Notes: generated by a model not told the origin, from the letters alone. 64,000 nt of DNA from Chryseobacterium aurantiacum (GCF_003020585.1 NZ_PXUE01000001.1:1364001-1428000); one strand, 5' to 3'. Shown: positions 44,820 to 54,762, numbered from the stretch's first letter. A program made the numbers and translations.

Positions 44820-45254
44820 TTATTTCAACCTCTTTATTATCGATTGGAAAAAATTGAATGAAAAAATTCTATCATAGAAAATATCCAGACTGTTTTCAAT
44901 AATAGCATCAGTATAGCTTGCCATGTTAGAAGCAGAGGTTTCTTCTACAAAAACAAACCAGATTTCTGAAAGTTCATATCTTCTTCTGAATTCTTCTGAA
45001 GTATTGCTGTCGGGCACAGGAGAGTGGTTCAGGTCACAGAATAGGATTCCTTTTTTCTCACCGTTTTGTTCTACAATATTAATAGAATGGTGAATGTAGT
45101 TCAGTATTTTTATCTTCGGATCAAAACATTCTACAAAGTGGTGCAAATCAATAAGCTGTATTACTTTTTCTTCCTTTTGAGATTCTGTCATAAAAAAACA
45201 TTCCAATGATATTTCCTTTGTTAGTTCGTGAAAAGTCGTTAATTCCATGCGCAT
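44820..45254 (-). CDS. Hypothetical protein, 144 residues
   Basis: A soluble protein without a signal peptide. It starts MELTTFHELTKEISLECFF and contains LHHFVECFDPKIKILNYIHHS and an acidic middle (PDSNTSEEFRRRYELSEIWFVFVEE). The end FDRIFSFNFF is hydrophobic. No family recognised. It lies between the SMR gene (convergent) and the two-component genes (divergent). Confidence 0.65.
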   Translation of the reverse strand: MRMELTTFHELTKEISLECFFMTESQKEEKVIQLIDLHHFVECFDPKIKILNYIHHSINIVEQNGEKKGILFCDLNHSPVPDSNTSEEFRRRYELSEIWFVFVEETSASNMASYTDAIIENSLDIFYDRIFSFNFFQSIIKRLK

Positions 45255-45388
45255 TTTTTAAACAGTACAAAGAAATACAGAAAACCAAACGGAGAATTTG
45301 TTTTTATACAAAATGGCCGGTATTTTATACAAAATCCAGGATGTTCATAATTAGTATAATAAAACCAAGGTTTTGTATAATAAAATAG

Positions 45389-45416
45389 TTGTAATTTACG
45401 TTAATGACTATTTTTG
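45389..45416 (+). promoter_or_regulatory. Promoter of the LytS/LytTR operon
   Basis: TTG (45389-45391) and TATTTTTG (45409-45416) are 17 nt apart, close to the Bacteroidota -33/-7 arrangement, 25 nt before the start of the kinase gene at 45442. Confidence 0.55.
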
Positions 45417-45441
45417 TTAATGATAAAGCGAGCTTCCTACT

Positions 45442-46518
45442 ATGAAATACAGCCCTTGGAAATTTAAAGAAACATTTGTAATGGACTTTCTGGTGGAGAG
45501 AAAATATAGATTGCGAAGACATCTGTTATTCCTTGTTTTCTTTTTCTTTTTGCTGTATAGTGCCCGATTTTGGCATGCTTACTCGGGAAGCGCCCAGTAT
45601 TATGTATTATTCTTTGTATATGTAGCACTTATTATCATGGTGTACATTAATACCTATATACTTGTTCCCCGGCTTTTCTTTAAAACACGATACCTCAGTT
45701 ATCTTGTATTGCTTGTTGTATTGGGAGTTGTGGGGCTTAATATTATCGGATATGGCCTAAGAACCCTTTTTTCTGATTTCAGGATTGATCATATTCAGAG
45801 GGAGAATGAAAAAGGAGGAATCTATGAGGGAGTGTTGATGTGTATTCCCATTATTCTGACCACCACCACAATTAAACTTTTGCAAAAGTGGATCAATGAT
45901 AATAAAAGAATCAATGAACTGAGTAATCTTACCCTTAATATGGAGCTGAATGAGCTTAGAAACCAGATTAATCCCCATTTTCTGTTCAATATGCTGAATA
46001 ATGTAAAGGCTTTGATAAGGACAGATCCAGCAAAAGCATCCGTGGTTATTGTTAAACTTTCAGAATTTCTAAGATATCAGCTGTATGAAAACAGTGAAGA
46101 GAAAACTCTATTGACTTCAGAAATTGATTTTCTGTCCAATTTTTTAAACCTTGAAAAAATTAGACGTGAACATTTTTCCTTTGATATTCATACAGAAACT
46201 GATAAAAGAATAATCAATACGACTTTTATACCGCCCAATTTATTTACCACCTTTGTGGAAAATGCCGTAAAACATAGCGTCGATATCAGTGGAACAGAAT
46301 CCTATGTGAAAATAGAGATCAGTATTGAAGATAAGTTTCTTCATTTTAAATGTGTAAACTCCAGAAATCCGGATTATGTTGTATCAGACAAGAAAAACGG
46401 AGGCCTTGGGCTTGCTAATATTACCAGAAGGTTGGAACTTCTTTATAATGATACCTTTGAACTCAATATCAATTCTGAAGAGAAAGAATATACCGTTAAT
46501 TTAAAAATTCCTGTATGA
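45442..46518 (+). CDS. LytS-type sensor histidine kinase
   Basis: A 358-residue histidine kinase of the LytS/YehU class. Four hydrophobic segments are at about 26-42, 53-76, 86-106 and 130-146. The His-kinase domain (about 165-255) has the class signature LRNQINPHFLFNMLNNV with phosphoacceptor His179. The ATPase domain follows, with FVENAVKHSV and KKNGGLGLANITRRLELLY. It is expected to sense a cell-envelope signal and phosphorylate the response regulator encoded next; the two overlap by 4 bp. Confidence 0.93.
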   Translation: MKYSPWKFKETFVMDFLVERKYRLRRHLLFLVFFFFLLYSARFWHAYSGSAQYYVLFFVYVALIIMVYINTYILVPRLFFKTRYLSYLVLLVVLGVVGLNIIGYGLRTLFSDFRIDHIQRENEKGGIYEGVLMCIPIILTTTTIKLLQKWINDNKRINELSNLTLNMELNELRNQINPHFLFNMLNNVKALIRTDPAKASVVIVKLSEFLRYQLYENSEEKTLLTSEIDFLSNFLNLEKIRREHFSFDIHTETDKRIINTTFIPPNLFTTFVENAVKHSVDISGTESYVKIEISIEDKFLHFKCVNSRNPDYVVSDKKNGGLGLANITRRLELLYNDTFELNINSEEKEYTVNLKIPV

Positions 46519-47243
46519 TGAACTGTATTATAGTAGATGATGAACCTTTGGCAAGAGCAGAAATGCGGTCGTTGATTGAAGAATCCTCGAAAATTGATAT
46601 TCTCGGTGAATTCTCCAACGCACCATCAGCGCTGGAATTTCTTAAGGACAATGACGTAGATCTTATCTTTCTGGATATTGAAATGCCGATGGTAACAGGA
46701 CTGGAGTTTGCTGAAATGCTTCCCAAAAGATCCCTGATTATCTTTACCACAGCCTATTCTCAATATGCATTGAAAAGTTATGAACTTGAAGCCGTAGACT
46801 ATCTCCTGAAGCCCATTGATCCTCAAAGATTAGAAAAGGCAATAGATAAAGCAATCTTATATACAGAGCTTTTGTCTATAGATACCATAAAAAATACAGT
46901 AGAGTCCAATACTACAGATTTTTTATTCATCAAGGCAGACCGACGGTTCTACAAGATCAGTTTTTCGGATATTAAGTTTATAGAAGGCTTAAAGGATTAT
47001 GTTGTAATGCATACTAGGCAGCAGAAACTCATCACAGCAATGAACCTGAAAACAATCCATCAGAAAATGTCCGGAGAAAATTTTATTCGGGTGAGTAAGT
47101 CATATGTAGTTAATACAGAATATATTGATTCATTTGATAATCATAATATATATATAGAAGATGCTGAGATCCCAATTGGAGAAGTGTACAGAGCTAATTT
47201 TTTTGCAAAATATGCCGGTGGGTTTCTCAATTCGGATCTGTAA
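46515..47243 (+). CDS. LytTR-family response regulator
   Basis: A 242-residue response regulator. The receiver domain (1-120) has acidic residues in IIVDDE, phosphoacceptor Asp54 in IFLDIEMP and Lys99 in YLLKPID. A LytTR DNA-binding domain fills about 130-235 (FLFIKADRRFYKISFSDIKFIEGLKDYV and NFIRVSKSYVVN). The ATG overlaps the kinase stop by 4 bp, so the pair is translationally coupled. Targets in this genome are unknown. Confidence 0.95.
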   Translation: MMNCIIVDDEPLARAEMRSLIEESSKIDILGEFSNAPSALEFLKDNDVDLIFLDIEMPMVTGLEFAEMLPKRSLIIFTTAYSQYALKSYELEAVDYLLKPIDPQRLEKAIDKAILYTELLSIDTIKNTVESNTTDFLFIKADRRFYKISFSDIKFIEGLKDYVVMHTRQQKLITAMNLKTIHQKMSGENFIRVSKSYVVNTEYIDSFDNHNIYIEDAEIPIGEVYRANFFAKYAGGFLNSDL

Positions 47244-47269
47244 AATCCCCAATAAAGACTTTTATAAAT

Positions 47270-47896
47270 CTAGATTTTCTGCCCTACAAAACGAATAACA
47301 GAACCTGTTCCGTTATGAAATATACCTTCATTAAGTTCAATTTCTGTTTCCGTAAGTTCCACTGTATTATAATTTGGAAAATCAACTTTAATTTCATCTA
47401 TGGAAAACAGAGATTCAATATCTTTTGGACCTCCTACTTTTTCATCTTTGGCAATATATTCAAGATGGTTTTTACTGAAAGCCTCAAAAATAATAAAACC
47501 ACCCTTGCGCAGATACTGATTCAGCATTTGGTGTATTGAAGATTTAACAGATGCCGGAAAATGGGCATAAATAAGGGCAATGACATCAAACTGCTCTTTG
47601 CTGTAATTCAACGTGGATAATTCTCCTACCTGATAATCAATACCTACCTTGTTTTGCTCAGCAAGCTGAAAAGCTTTCTTCTGACCATTTCCACTGATGT
47701 CAAATGCAGAAACATCCCATCCTTTGGTAGCTGCAAAAACGGCATTTCGTCCTTCCCCTTCTGCGGGAAAAAGGATACTACCGGGGATTAATTTGTTCAG
47801 TTGTTCCTTCAGATAATGATTAGGATCTGTTCCATACGCAAACTGTTCGCTGTCGTATCTATCATCCCATCTGTTGAGCCATGTATTGTCTGTCAT
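47270..47896 (-). CDS. Class I SAM-dependent methyltransferase
   Basis: A 208-residue methyltransferase. The SAM motif is [27 protein letters not shown], which is the TehB/thiopurine-like pattern, followed by [12 protein letters not shown]. It begins [19 protein letters not shown], as in the TPMT/TehB-like group of bacteria that use oxyanion or thiol substrates such as tellurite; substrate here unknown. It converges with the response-regulator gene (27 bp gap) and is divergent from the dGTPase. Confidence 0.88.
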   Translation of the reverse strand: MTDNTWLNRWDDRYDSEQFAYGTDPNHYLKEQLNKLIPGSILFPAEGEGRNAVFAATKGWDVSAFDISGNGQKKAFQLAEQNKVGIDYQVGELSTLNYSKEQFDVIALIYAHFPASVKSSIHQMLNQYLRKGGFIIFEAFSKNHLEYIAKDEKVGGPKDIESLFSIDEIKVDFPNYNTVELTETEIELNEGIFHNGTGSVIRFVGQKI

Positions 47897-48095
47897 TTAC
47901 AAAAGAATTTTAATGATATGCTTAAATTATTTTTCAGAAATAAAAGAATCTTCCTCATTCTGCTTCAGTACACCAAATGTAGGCTATTTTCTTCTGGATT
48001 TTGACCATGAAAAACATTTGCTGCAATAGATTTTTTGAATGAAAGATCTCTTTAATAAAAATCTAAATACTATTCCATAAAATTAAAATTTGGAG

Positions 48096-48103
48096 TAATT
48101 TTG
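48096..48103 (+). promoter_or_regulatory. -7 box directly upstream of the dGTPase
   Basis: TAATTTTG, a perfect TAnnTTTG, ending 4 nt before the ATG at 48108. This fits a leaderless or nearly leaderless mRNA. Confidence 0.45.
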
Positions 48104-48107
48104 AAAA

Positions 48108-49466
48108 ATGATGAATTTAAACCAGATTTTCACCAATCAACGTACAGGAAACAATCCACAGACCAAGGTTTCAAGAACTGATTTTCAAAGAGATTTCGAC
48201 AGAATAATCTTCTCTTCAGCTTTCAGAAGACTGCAGAATAAAACTCAGGTTTTTCCTCTTCCCGGAAGTGTTTTTGTACATAACAGACTTACGCATTCCC
48301 TGGAAGTATCCTCTGTAGGAAGAAGTTTAGGAAGTATTATTGGTGAATTTATTGTTGAGGATTATAAAAATGACCTTACTGAAGATTCAAAGAATTTTTA
48401 TCTATACAATTTAGGAAATGTAATTGCTGCCGCATGTCTTTGCCATGATGTGGGGAATCCTGCTTTCGGACATTCCGGAGAAGATGCCATTGCAAGCTAT
48501 TTTGAAAGAAATGAAAAGGATTTGAAATCAAAATTCAATGAAAAGGAATGGGCTGATTTGGTCAATTTTGAAGGAAATGCAAATGCAATCAGGGTATTGG
48601 CTCAGCAACAGCAGGGAAAAGATGCGGGAGGAATTCAGCTTACCTTTTCTACATTGGCAAGTATTGCAAAATATCCGTGTGAAGCTGTAGCAAAGCAAAA
48701 AGGAATTATTCATCGTAAAAAATTTGGGTTCTTTCAAAATGAGAAAGATATCTTCCTTGAAATAGCAAAAGGAACCCAGCTTATTTCTGAAAGTGAAGAA
48801 CCTCATATCTTCAAAAGGCACCCATTTGTATGGCTGGTAGAAGCAGCGGATGATATCTGCTACAATATTATAGATATGGAGGATGCCCACAGATTAGGAA
48901 TTGTATCCACTTCAGATTGTGAAAACCTTTTCTTTGAACTGGTAAAATCCGAAAGCAATGATATAGACAGGGTTAAAAATAAACTGGCTTCTATTTCCAA
49001 TGAAAATGAAAAAATCTCTTATTTAAGAGCCAAAGCCATTAATGCCCTAATCAATAAATCCCTCGAAATCTATAAGCAGAACTTTGAAACAATTTTGGAG
49101 GGTAATCTGGATAAAGGACTTTTGGATATCTATAAATCTGAAAACAGTGCCTTGCAGGACATAGAATCATTTTCCATTGAAAAAATTTACAATCATAAGG
49201 CGGTTGTGGAAATTGAAAATGCAGGATATAACGTAATGTACGAATTGCTGGATCACTTTATTCCTTCCATTCTGAAACCTGAAGATGAAAGGAAATCCTA
49301 CGATAAAAAAGCATTAAAACTTCTTCCAAGACAGTTTGTATATGATAACGGAACAGATTATCAGAAAGTCCTAGGAATTATCGATTTCGTTTCAGGAATG
49401 ACAGATAACTACGCTACAGATTTATATAGAAAAATTAAAGGAATAGACATCGGAATGACAGTTTAG
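48108..49466 (+). CDS. dgt: Deoxyguanosinetriphosphate triphosphohydrolase (HD family)
   Basis: A 452-residue HD-domain protein that removes tripolyphosphate from dNTPs, classically dGTP. The HD signature is visible: FRRLQNKTQVFPL, His63 in RLTHSLEVSSVGRS and His113-Asp114 in CLCHDVGNPAFGHSGE. The C-terminus FVSGMTDNYATDLYRKIKG is typical of the bacterial Dgt class. The family can be allosterically controlled by dNTPs. It is cytosolic and stands alone. The start is the ATG at 48108 or 48111. Confidence 0.95.
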   Translation: MMNLNQIFTNQRTGNNPQTKVSRTDFQRDFDRIIFSSAFRRLQNKTQVFPLPGSVFVHNRLTHSLEVSSVGRSLGSIIGEFIVEDYKNDLTEDSKNFYLYNLGNVIAAACLCHDVGNPAFGHSGEDAIASYFERNEKDLKSKFNEKEWADLVNFEGNANAIRVLAQQQQGKDAGGIQLTFSTLASIAKYPCEAVAKQKGIIHRKKFGFFQNEKDIFLEIAKGTQLISESEEPHIFKRHPFVWLVEAADDICYNIIDMEDAHRLGIVSTSDCENLFFELVKSESNDIDRVKNKLASISNENEKISYLRAKAINALINKSLEIYKQNFETILEGNLDKGLLDIYKSENSALQDIESFSIEKIYNHKAVVEIENAGYNVMYELLDHFIPSILKPEDERKSYDKKALKLLPRQFVYDNGTDYQKVLGIIDFVSGMTDNYATDLYRKIKGIDIGMTV

Positions 49467-49574
49467 TTTGAAAATAAGTAGTATATTTATAAAAAACTGT
49501 TTCAACTCGTTAATGTGAGCTTGGATAGTTTAACAAAAACACGATTATAACTACTTATCATAAAAATTTAAACT

Positions 49575-50513
49575 ATGGGAATTTTTCTAGCACCCGTTAT
49601 TTTATTGGGGTTAATTATTTTATTTGCATCATTTTTTGTTGTGAAGCAAGAAACAGCTGTAATTATTGAACGTTTTGGAAAATTTCAGGGAGTAAAACAC
49701 TCCGGCTTACACCTTAAGCTTCCTATCATTGATCAAATTGCTAAAAGACTGAATCTTAGAATTCAACAATTAGATGTAATGATTGATACCAAAACATTGG
49801 ACAATGTGTTTATTAAAATGAAAATTTCTGTTCAGTATCAGGTAATAAGAAATCAGGTGGGAGATGCGTATTATCGTTTGGAAAATCCTGAAAATCAAAT
49901 TACATCCTTTGTATTTGATGTCGTACGTGCAGAAGTTCCTAAAATGAAACTTGACGATGTTTTCGTAAGAAAAGATGATATTGCAGTAGCCGTAAAAGGT
50001 GAACTTCAGGAAGCAATGAACAGCTACGGATATGATATTATCAAGGCGCTGGTAACAGATATAGATCCGGACGAACAGGTAAAACATGCCATGAACAGGA
50101 TCAACGCTGCCGAAAGAGAAAAAACAGCTGCAGAATATGAATCTGAAGCACAAAGAATCAGAATTGTTGCTGTAGCAAAAGCAGAGGCAGAATCTAAAAA
50201 GCTACAAGGGCAGGGGATTGCAGATCAAAGAAGAGAAATTGCAAAAGGTCTTGAAGAATCTGTAAGAATGCTGAACAATGTGGATATCAATTCCCACGAG
50301 GCATCTGCGCTTATTGTAGTTACCCAGCATTATGATACTTTACATTCTGTAGGAGCAAGTACCCGAAGCAATCTTGTACTTCTTCCCAATTCGCCTACTG
50401 CAGCCAGCAATATGTTGAATGATCTTGTTGTAGCTATGACTACTGCCAACACGGTAGGAGAAGTGAGCAAAGGAAAATATCCTGAACCCCCTCAAAAAGA
50501 ACAGGGATATTAA
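49575..50513 (+). CDS. SPFH-domain (stomatin/prohibitin/QmcA-like) protein
   Basis: A 312-residue membrane protein. One N-terminal transmembrane helix spans about 4-24 (LAPVILLGLIILFASFFVV), the SPFH domain about 25-185 (ETAVIIERFGKFQGVKHSGLHLKLP), and a coiled-coil region about 185-240 (NAAEREKTAAEYESEAQRIR) precedes a Ser/Pro-rich tail. Such proteins form large membrane rings around FtsH-like proteases or in lipid microdomains. The N-terminal helix is inside the membrane and the rest is cytoplasmic or periplasmic according to the subgroup. Monocistronic. Confidence 0.92.
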   Translation: MGIFLAPVILLGLIILFASFFVVKQETAVIIERFGKFQGVKHSGLHLKLPIIDQIAKRLNLRIQQLDVMIDTKTLDNVFIKMKISVQYQVIRNQVGDAYYRLENPENQITSFVFDVVRAEVPKMKLDDVFVRKDDIAVAVKGELQEAMNSYGYDIIKALVTDIDPDEQVKHAMNRINAAEREKTAAEYESEAQRIRIVAVAKAEAESKKLQGQGIADQRREIAKGLEESVRMLNNVDINSHEASALIVVTQHYDTLHSVGASTRSNLVLLPNSPTAASNMLNDLVVAMTTANTVGEVSKGKYPEPPQKEQGY

Positions 50514-50584
50514 TAAAGAATAGAAAGACTGAATAAGAGAAACATCATTATTTGATAAAAGTTTCTTTTCTCAGATTTACAGAC

Positions 50585-50622
50585 AAAAAAAACTCCGAAG
50601 AAATTTCTTCGGAGTTTTTTTT
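50585..50622. terminator. Bidirectional terminator
   Basis: A perfect palindrome around CTCCGAAGAA/TTCTTCGGAG (50593-50614), with A and T runs on both sides, between convergent genes. Confidence 0.92.
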
Positions 50623-50623
50623 A

Positions 50624-51235
50624 TTATTTCTTGGTTTTAGAAACCTGCTCTATCAATGTATATTTAATTGAAGATGCATCTGCCGGTGGATTGGCAATTT
50701 TTTCCGTTTTTACTTTCAAAACATATTCATATCCTGGCTCATAAGTAAATCCTTCAATATTGCTGTAGAAGTTACTCCAGCTTTCAGAAGCGTTTTCTTT
50801 TACCTGCATACATTTCATACGCCCGGCTCCTGCAGAACAATCTACAGTTTGTGATCCTATAATAAGTGTTTTTTCATTGGCTGCAGCTTCTTTTTTAGTT
50901 TTGGAAACCTGCTTTACCAAAGTGTATTTGATGGAAGAACCATCAGCTGGTGGATTTGCTATTTTTTCTGTTTTTACCTTCAAAACATATTCATATCCGG
51001 GTTCATAGGTAAATCCATCGATATTCGTGTAGAAATTAGTCCAGTTTTCTGATGCCTTTTCCTTTACCTGCAGACATTTCATAGGAGCTACTCCTGTACA
51101 ATCTGCAGTTTGTGGTCCTACGATGAAAGTTTTTTCATCAGCTGAGGATGCTCCTGCGGTAGTTGTACATTGTGTCATTGCGAATAATGCTAATGCGGGT
51201 GCTGCCCCTTTTAGAATTGTTGCTATACTTTTCAT
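50624..51235 (-). CDS. Lipoprotein with two tandem DUF4377 domains
   Basis: A 203-residue lipoprotein. The signal peptide ends with MTQC, where Cys23 is the likely lipid anchor. The rest is two nearly identical repeats of about 80 residues that fit DUF4377: MKCLQVKE..SENWTNFY and GFTYEPGYEYVLKVKTEKI, repeated as MKCMQVKE..SESWSNFY and GFTYEPGYEYVLKVKTEKI. The near-identity at DNA level as well points to a recent internal duplication. Function unknown; DUF4377 occurs in heat-inducible META-type lipoproteins. The ATG at 51235 gives the signal peptide; an upstream start would add a basic segment. Confidence 0.85.
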   Translation of the reverse strand: MKSIATILKGAAPALALFAMTQCTTTAGASSADEKTFIVGPQTADCTGVAPMKCLQVKEKASENWTNFYTNIDGFTYEPGYEYVLKVKTEKIANPPADGSSIKYTLVKQVSKTKKEAAANEKTLIIGSQTVDCSAGAGRMKCMQVKENASESWSNFYSNIEGFTYEPGYEYVLKVKTEKIANPPADASSIKYTLIEQVSKTKK

Positions 51236-51383
51236 AAACTTGATTTTAAACCTTACTTGGCAATTACCATGCCGAACTTTTTCGGGAATTGTCGCAGTTC
51301 TTCTATTGTTTTTTAGTTTTTTAATCATTTAATTTGAGGTTCTTAATGATCATAACCAAAGAACATAATACGTAAATATAAAT

Positions 51384-53405
51384 ATGGATAATCAAATTCA
51401 AGTTGAAAACTACAGGATACAGAAGCCTGAAATGTGGGCGGGGAATATTGGGGACCAGGAGATTATGGACCGCATCAAAGATTCCGAATTTGCCAGAAAA
51501 CAAACTGATGAAGGCCGCGATTACTGTTACTTTTTAGACAAAAAATATTACACAAGCAATAACGAAAATAGTGAGTATGCCTGCATGGCCTATACCTTAA
51601 ACGAGCCTGGAAACTTAGAAAGAGCCTCTGTTTCTGATGTTATTGTGGAAGAAAATGAGATATATCAGCTTCATAGGATTAGTGTTTTGAGAGACGGAGT
51701 CCTGATAGATAAGATTCCGGATACTAAAATTAAGGTTCTCGACAGCGAAAATCAAAGTAGTGGAGGAGTTCTGAGCAGTAATAAAAAGATTAATATTACC
51801 ATCAAAGATCTTAGATTGTATGATGTACTGGTGCTGGAGGACTCAAGAGTTAAGCCTTTTACAGATCGTGATTTCCTGAGAAAGGAATTTTCAAAATATG
51901 TTTGGGTTAGCCCGGATAATTACTGGGCATACGGGAGCTTTAAGTTTACATTTATTAATGAACGTGAGCAGACCATTGCCTATAAAAAAACGTTTTTCAG
52001 AGATGAACAAGGAAATGTGCTGGAACCGGAAATTAATCAATTAAAGAAAGGTGAACGCTTCGTTATTGAAGAGCAGAATTACATCAATCCCGTAGATGCC
52101 GGCCGTGAAATTTTTCCTTATATAGACTTTGCAACAGACAATAACTGGAAGGATCTTTCCAATTATATAGTTCCTTTTTATGAAGAAATTTTCAATAAAT
52201 CTTCCCTAAAGGATTTTGCTCCCAATTTAGTGGAAAAACTGGATGAGATTCATGATCTGGATGAAAAACTTCGGTTTGCTATAGAGTATGTTCAGAATCA
52301 TATCTATTATATCTTCAATGCAGATGAAATGAATGGCCATAAGCCTCAGGAACCTGCCATAACCTATGAAAACAAGCAGGGAGACTGTAAGGCAAAATGT
52401 GTTTTGCTAAAGGTTATCCTTAATTATATAGGAGTGGATGCTTCTGTTGTACTGGTGAATTTCAATACAGATTACTATATTAAATATTACCTACCCTCAT
52501 TGCTGAACTTCAATCATGTGGTGGTAAAGGTAAACTACAAAGGTGAGGAATATTTTATTGATGCTACTATCAGAGATGAATTCGGATTGATTGAGAACAG
52601 AGGGTTTATCTATTTTATGCATTATCTTGAAGTGAAAAGAGATCAGGAACTTCAGGTAAGAAAACCATTTAGGTTTCCCTATTTCTGCCTTAATGAAAAA
52701 ATAGACTTCAATGTGCAGGGATCAACAGGAAAACTGAATCTGGAGACTACTTATAAAGGGAATCGTGCCAATGCGATGAGGAGATATTTTAAAATTACTA
52801 ATAAAAGGGAAATCATAGACAGCTGGAACAATTTTCTTTTTTATGGTCTTAATTATTCTAATGACAGAAACGGAACCGATATAAGAAATATCTTTAAGGA
52901 CGCTGCTATAGACGTAGTTGGTGATGATAAAAAGTTAAATGAAATAAAGATTCAATACTCTGCTACCGTAGAAAATCCTTACTATATGGATCCGCAAAAT
53001 AATCGTTTTCTGATGTACTTCGATAGAAGTGTAGTAAAAGCCAGTGCAAGGGATTTTATGCATAAAGATTTACCGTTCTGGCATAACTTTGACAGAGAGA
53101 AGTATGAGATTAACCTGTATACCGATCAAAAAATTGATACAGAAGAAAAATATACAGTTCAGGAAAGCACCATAAATAATCCTTATTTTGATTATAAAAG
53201 CAGGAAGAAAGTAAGTAAAAACGGAGCTACAGTTACTATTGAGTGTGATCCATTGGTTAATATTGAAATTCCCCAAAGTGAATTTGAAAAGTTCCGAAAT
53301 GACCATCATACGGTAGCTGACAGTAATTTTGGACTGGGAGTTGATATCATAGAACCTGGATTGATGAACAGACTTAAGTTCAGCTTTAAAAAGAGATTTA
53401 AATAA
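51384..53405 (+). CDS. Transglutaminase-fold protein (DUF3857-like)
   Basis: A 673-residue protein without a signal peptide. The N-terminal half is beta-rich, like DUF3857 (about 1-230). The transglutaminase-like core carries Cys335 in KQGDCKAKCVLL, His378 in NFNHVVVKV and Asp393 in YFIDATIRD, the full catalytic triad. The C-terminal part (about 430-670) is unassigned. The family may have peptidase or transferase activity on unknown substrates. Lacking a signal peptide is unusual, because most DUF3857 proteins in Bacteroidota are exported. It starts a run of four genes in the same direction. Confidence 0.82.
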   Translation: MDNQIQVENYRIQKPEMWAGNIGDQEIMDRIKDSEFARKQTDEGRDYCYFLDKKYYTSNNENSEYACMAYTLNEPGNLERASVSDVIVEENEIYQLHRISVLRDGVLIDKIPDTKIKVLDSENQSSGGVLSSNKKINITIKDLRLYDVLVLEDSRVKPFTDRDFLRKEFSKYVWVSPDNYWAYGSFKFTFINEREQTIAYKKTFFRDEQGNVLEPEINQLKKGERFVIEEQNYINPVDAGREIFPYIDFATDNNWKDLSNYIVPFYEEIFNKSSLKDFAPNLVEKLDEIHDLDEKLRFAIEYVQNHIYYIFNADEMNGHKPQEPAITYENKQGDCKAKCVLLKVILNYIGVDASVVLVNFNTDYYIKYYLPSLLNFNHVVVKVNYKGEEYFIDATIRDEFGLIENRGFIYFMHYLEVKRDQELQVRKPFRFPYFCLNEKIDFNVQGSTGKLNLETTYKGNRANAMRRYFKITNKREIIDSWNNFLFYGLNYSNDRNGTDIRNIFKDAAIDVVGDDKKLNEIKIQYSATVENPYYMDPQNNRFLMYFDRSVVKASARDFMHKDLPFWHNFDREKYEINLYTDQKIDTEEKYTVQESTINNPYFDYKSRKKVSKNGATVTIECDPLVNIEIPQSEFEKFRNDHHTVADSNFGLGVDIIEPGLMNRLKFSFKKRFK

Positions 53406-53428
53406 AACATTAATTTAATGATTAAAGA

Positions 53429-53467
53429 GGTTTCGTTATGGGCTGCTTTGCAGCCTATAACGAAACC
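53429..53467 (+). other. Long hairpin between the transglutaminase gene and the next gene
   Basis: An 18-bp stem GGTTTCGTTATGGGCTGC / GCAGCCTATAACGAAACC with one G-T pair and a 3-nt loop TTT. No T tract follows, so it may stabilise an mRNA end or attenuate transcription rather than stop it. Confidence 0.65.
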
Positions 53468-53494
53468 ATTATATTGCTATTAAGAAAATAACAG

Positions 53495-54304
53495 ATGAGA
53501 AAATTATTCGTACTGACTTCTACTTTTTTTATAACCATTATTTCAGCTCAAAAGGCCGATAATGCCTTACAGGGATATTTTGAAGAGAAGGGAAATGAAA
53601 CCTTTTATAAGGGATTCAATTTTGATGGAAACGGAAAGGTAATTGGCGGAATGATTAGCAGCTATTACTTTACCAGAAATGACAGCTTGGTGATAATTCC
53701 TGATAAAAGTGTTTTTATTTTTAAAATTAAAAAAGATAAGCTTATTGGGATTTCTGACTGGGTTAAAAATGGAGTATGGGCTCGTAAAAAAGACAGTACA
53801 GAGGTTAATAACAGAATAAATTCCGAAGAGTCTCAGAAAAGAGCAGCTTTATTGGCTGCATATTATGATAAAACGAAAGATATGTCTGGGCTGGATGCCT
53901 TGTTTTCCAATGATTTTACCACAATTAGTGAAAGTTTTTGTAATCAAGGTTTGGCTAAGGCTTGCCTCAATACCTTTGGATTAAAAATGATGGAATATAC
54001 TCCAGGTTTTTTAGGAGATCATGAAAAACTTAAGGCTCAAAAAATTAAGCCTCACCCGGAATTGATCGAACTTTCCAAAAAAATAATAAGCCTTGGTGAA
54101 ACAGAAGGATATAATATTTTGGGAGCTTATTATCATCTTTTGGGGCTTCAGGATAAGGCTTTTGAAACCTGGAGAGAAGGTGAAAAAAATGGAGATCCTG
54201 CCTCAATGCTTTCCATGGGACTTATTGATCTTGGAGAAAATATGGATAAACAAACTGAAAGCTCGGATCATAAGAAAATAAACAAAAAGAAAAATAAGAA
54301 ATAA
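53495..54304 (+). CDS. Hypothetical secreted protein with Sel1/TPR-like C-terminus
   Basis: A 269-residue protein with a signal peptide (about 1-19, LFVLTSTFFITIISAQ). The first part has beta-rich FYKGFNFDGNGKVIGGMISSYYF. The C-terminal part shows repeats EGYNILGAYYHLLGLQDKAFETWREGEKNGDPASML, similar to Sel1-like or TPR helical repeats. No enzyme motif. It ends in a lysine-rich tail and overlaps the next gene in TAATG. Confidence 0.7.
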   Translation: MRKLFVLTSTFFITIISAQKADNALQGYFEEKGNETFYKGFNFDGNGKVIGGMISSYYFTRNDSLVIIPDKSVFIFKIKKDKLIGISDWVKNGVWARKKDSTEVNNRINSEESQKRAALLAAYYDKTKDMSGLDALFSNDFTTISESFCNQGLAKACLNTFGLKMMEYTPGFLGDHEKLKAQKIKPHPELIELSKKIISLGETEGYNILGAYYHLLGLQDKAFETWREGEKNGDPASMLSMGLIDLGENMDKQTESSDHKKINKKKNKK

Positions 54305-54762
54305 TGATAAGAATGATACTGGCCTCAGCCTTTGTTTTTGTTTTTTCCTCTCTTGTGAATGCACAGAAATTAAAGAGAGAAGATGTCCTGGGATTCTGGA
54401 AATTGAAAGAAGCAGGCTTTTATGAGGGTAAAACGAAAGTTAAAAAGGATTTTGATAACTGCCGTTTGATGAGGAACTATGCTCTCAGGGAGGATGGTTT
54501 TGCTGTTTATAATTATGTAGGAGGAAGTGTAGGCGACTGTACACCCTCTGAGCCGAGATTATCTTTTTGGAGAATTGTAGATAACAGAATTCAGTTTTTT
54601 GTGGATGATAAAAATATTCTTGAGGAAGTGGTTGTAACTTTTAACAATGATAAGACAATGCTTTTCTCTAGCTATATTCCCGTTTTGGCGAAGAACAGCG
54701 ATGCAAAAGTAGAAGCGATATTGAATACCGTTCATTACAGTATTCTCGAAAAACTATATTAA
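54304..54762 (+). CDS. Hypothetical secreted protein, lipocalin-like pattern
   Basis: A 152-residue protein with a signal peptide (1-20, MIRMILASAFVFVFSSLVNAQ). The remainder alternates beta-strand patterns (DVLGFWKLKEAGFYEGK and SFWRIVDNRIQFFVDDKN), as in small lipocalin-like domains with the WKL opening. Function unknown. It overlaps the preceding gene by 1 bp, so it is translated with it, and a membrane protein follows 23 bp later. Confidence 0.7.
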   Translation: MIRMILASAFVFVFSSLVNAQKLKREDVLGFWKLKEAGFYEGKTKVKKDFDNCRLMRNYALREDGFAVYNYVGGSVGDCTPSEPRLSFWRIVDNRIQFFVDDKNILEEVVVTFNNDKTMLFSSYIPVLAKNSDAKVEAILNTVHYSILEKLY

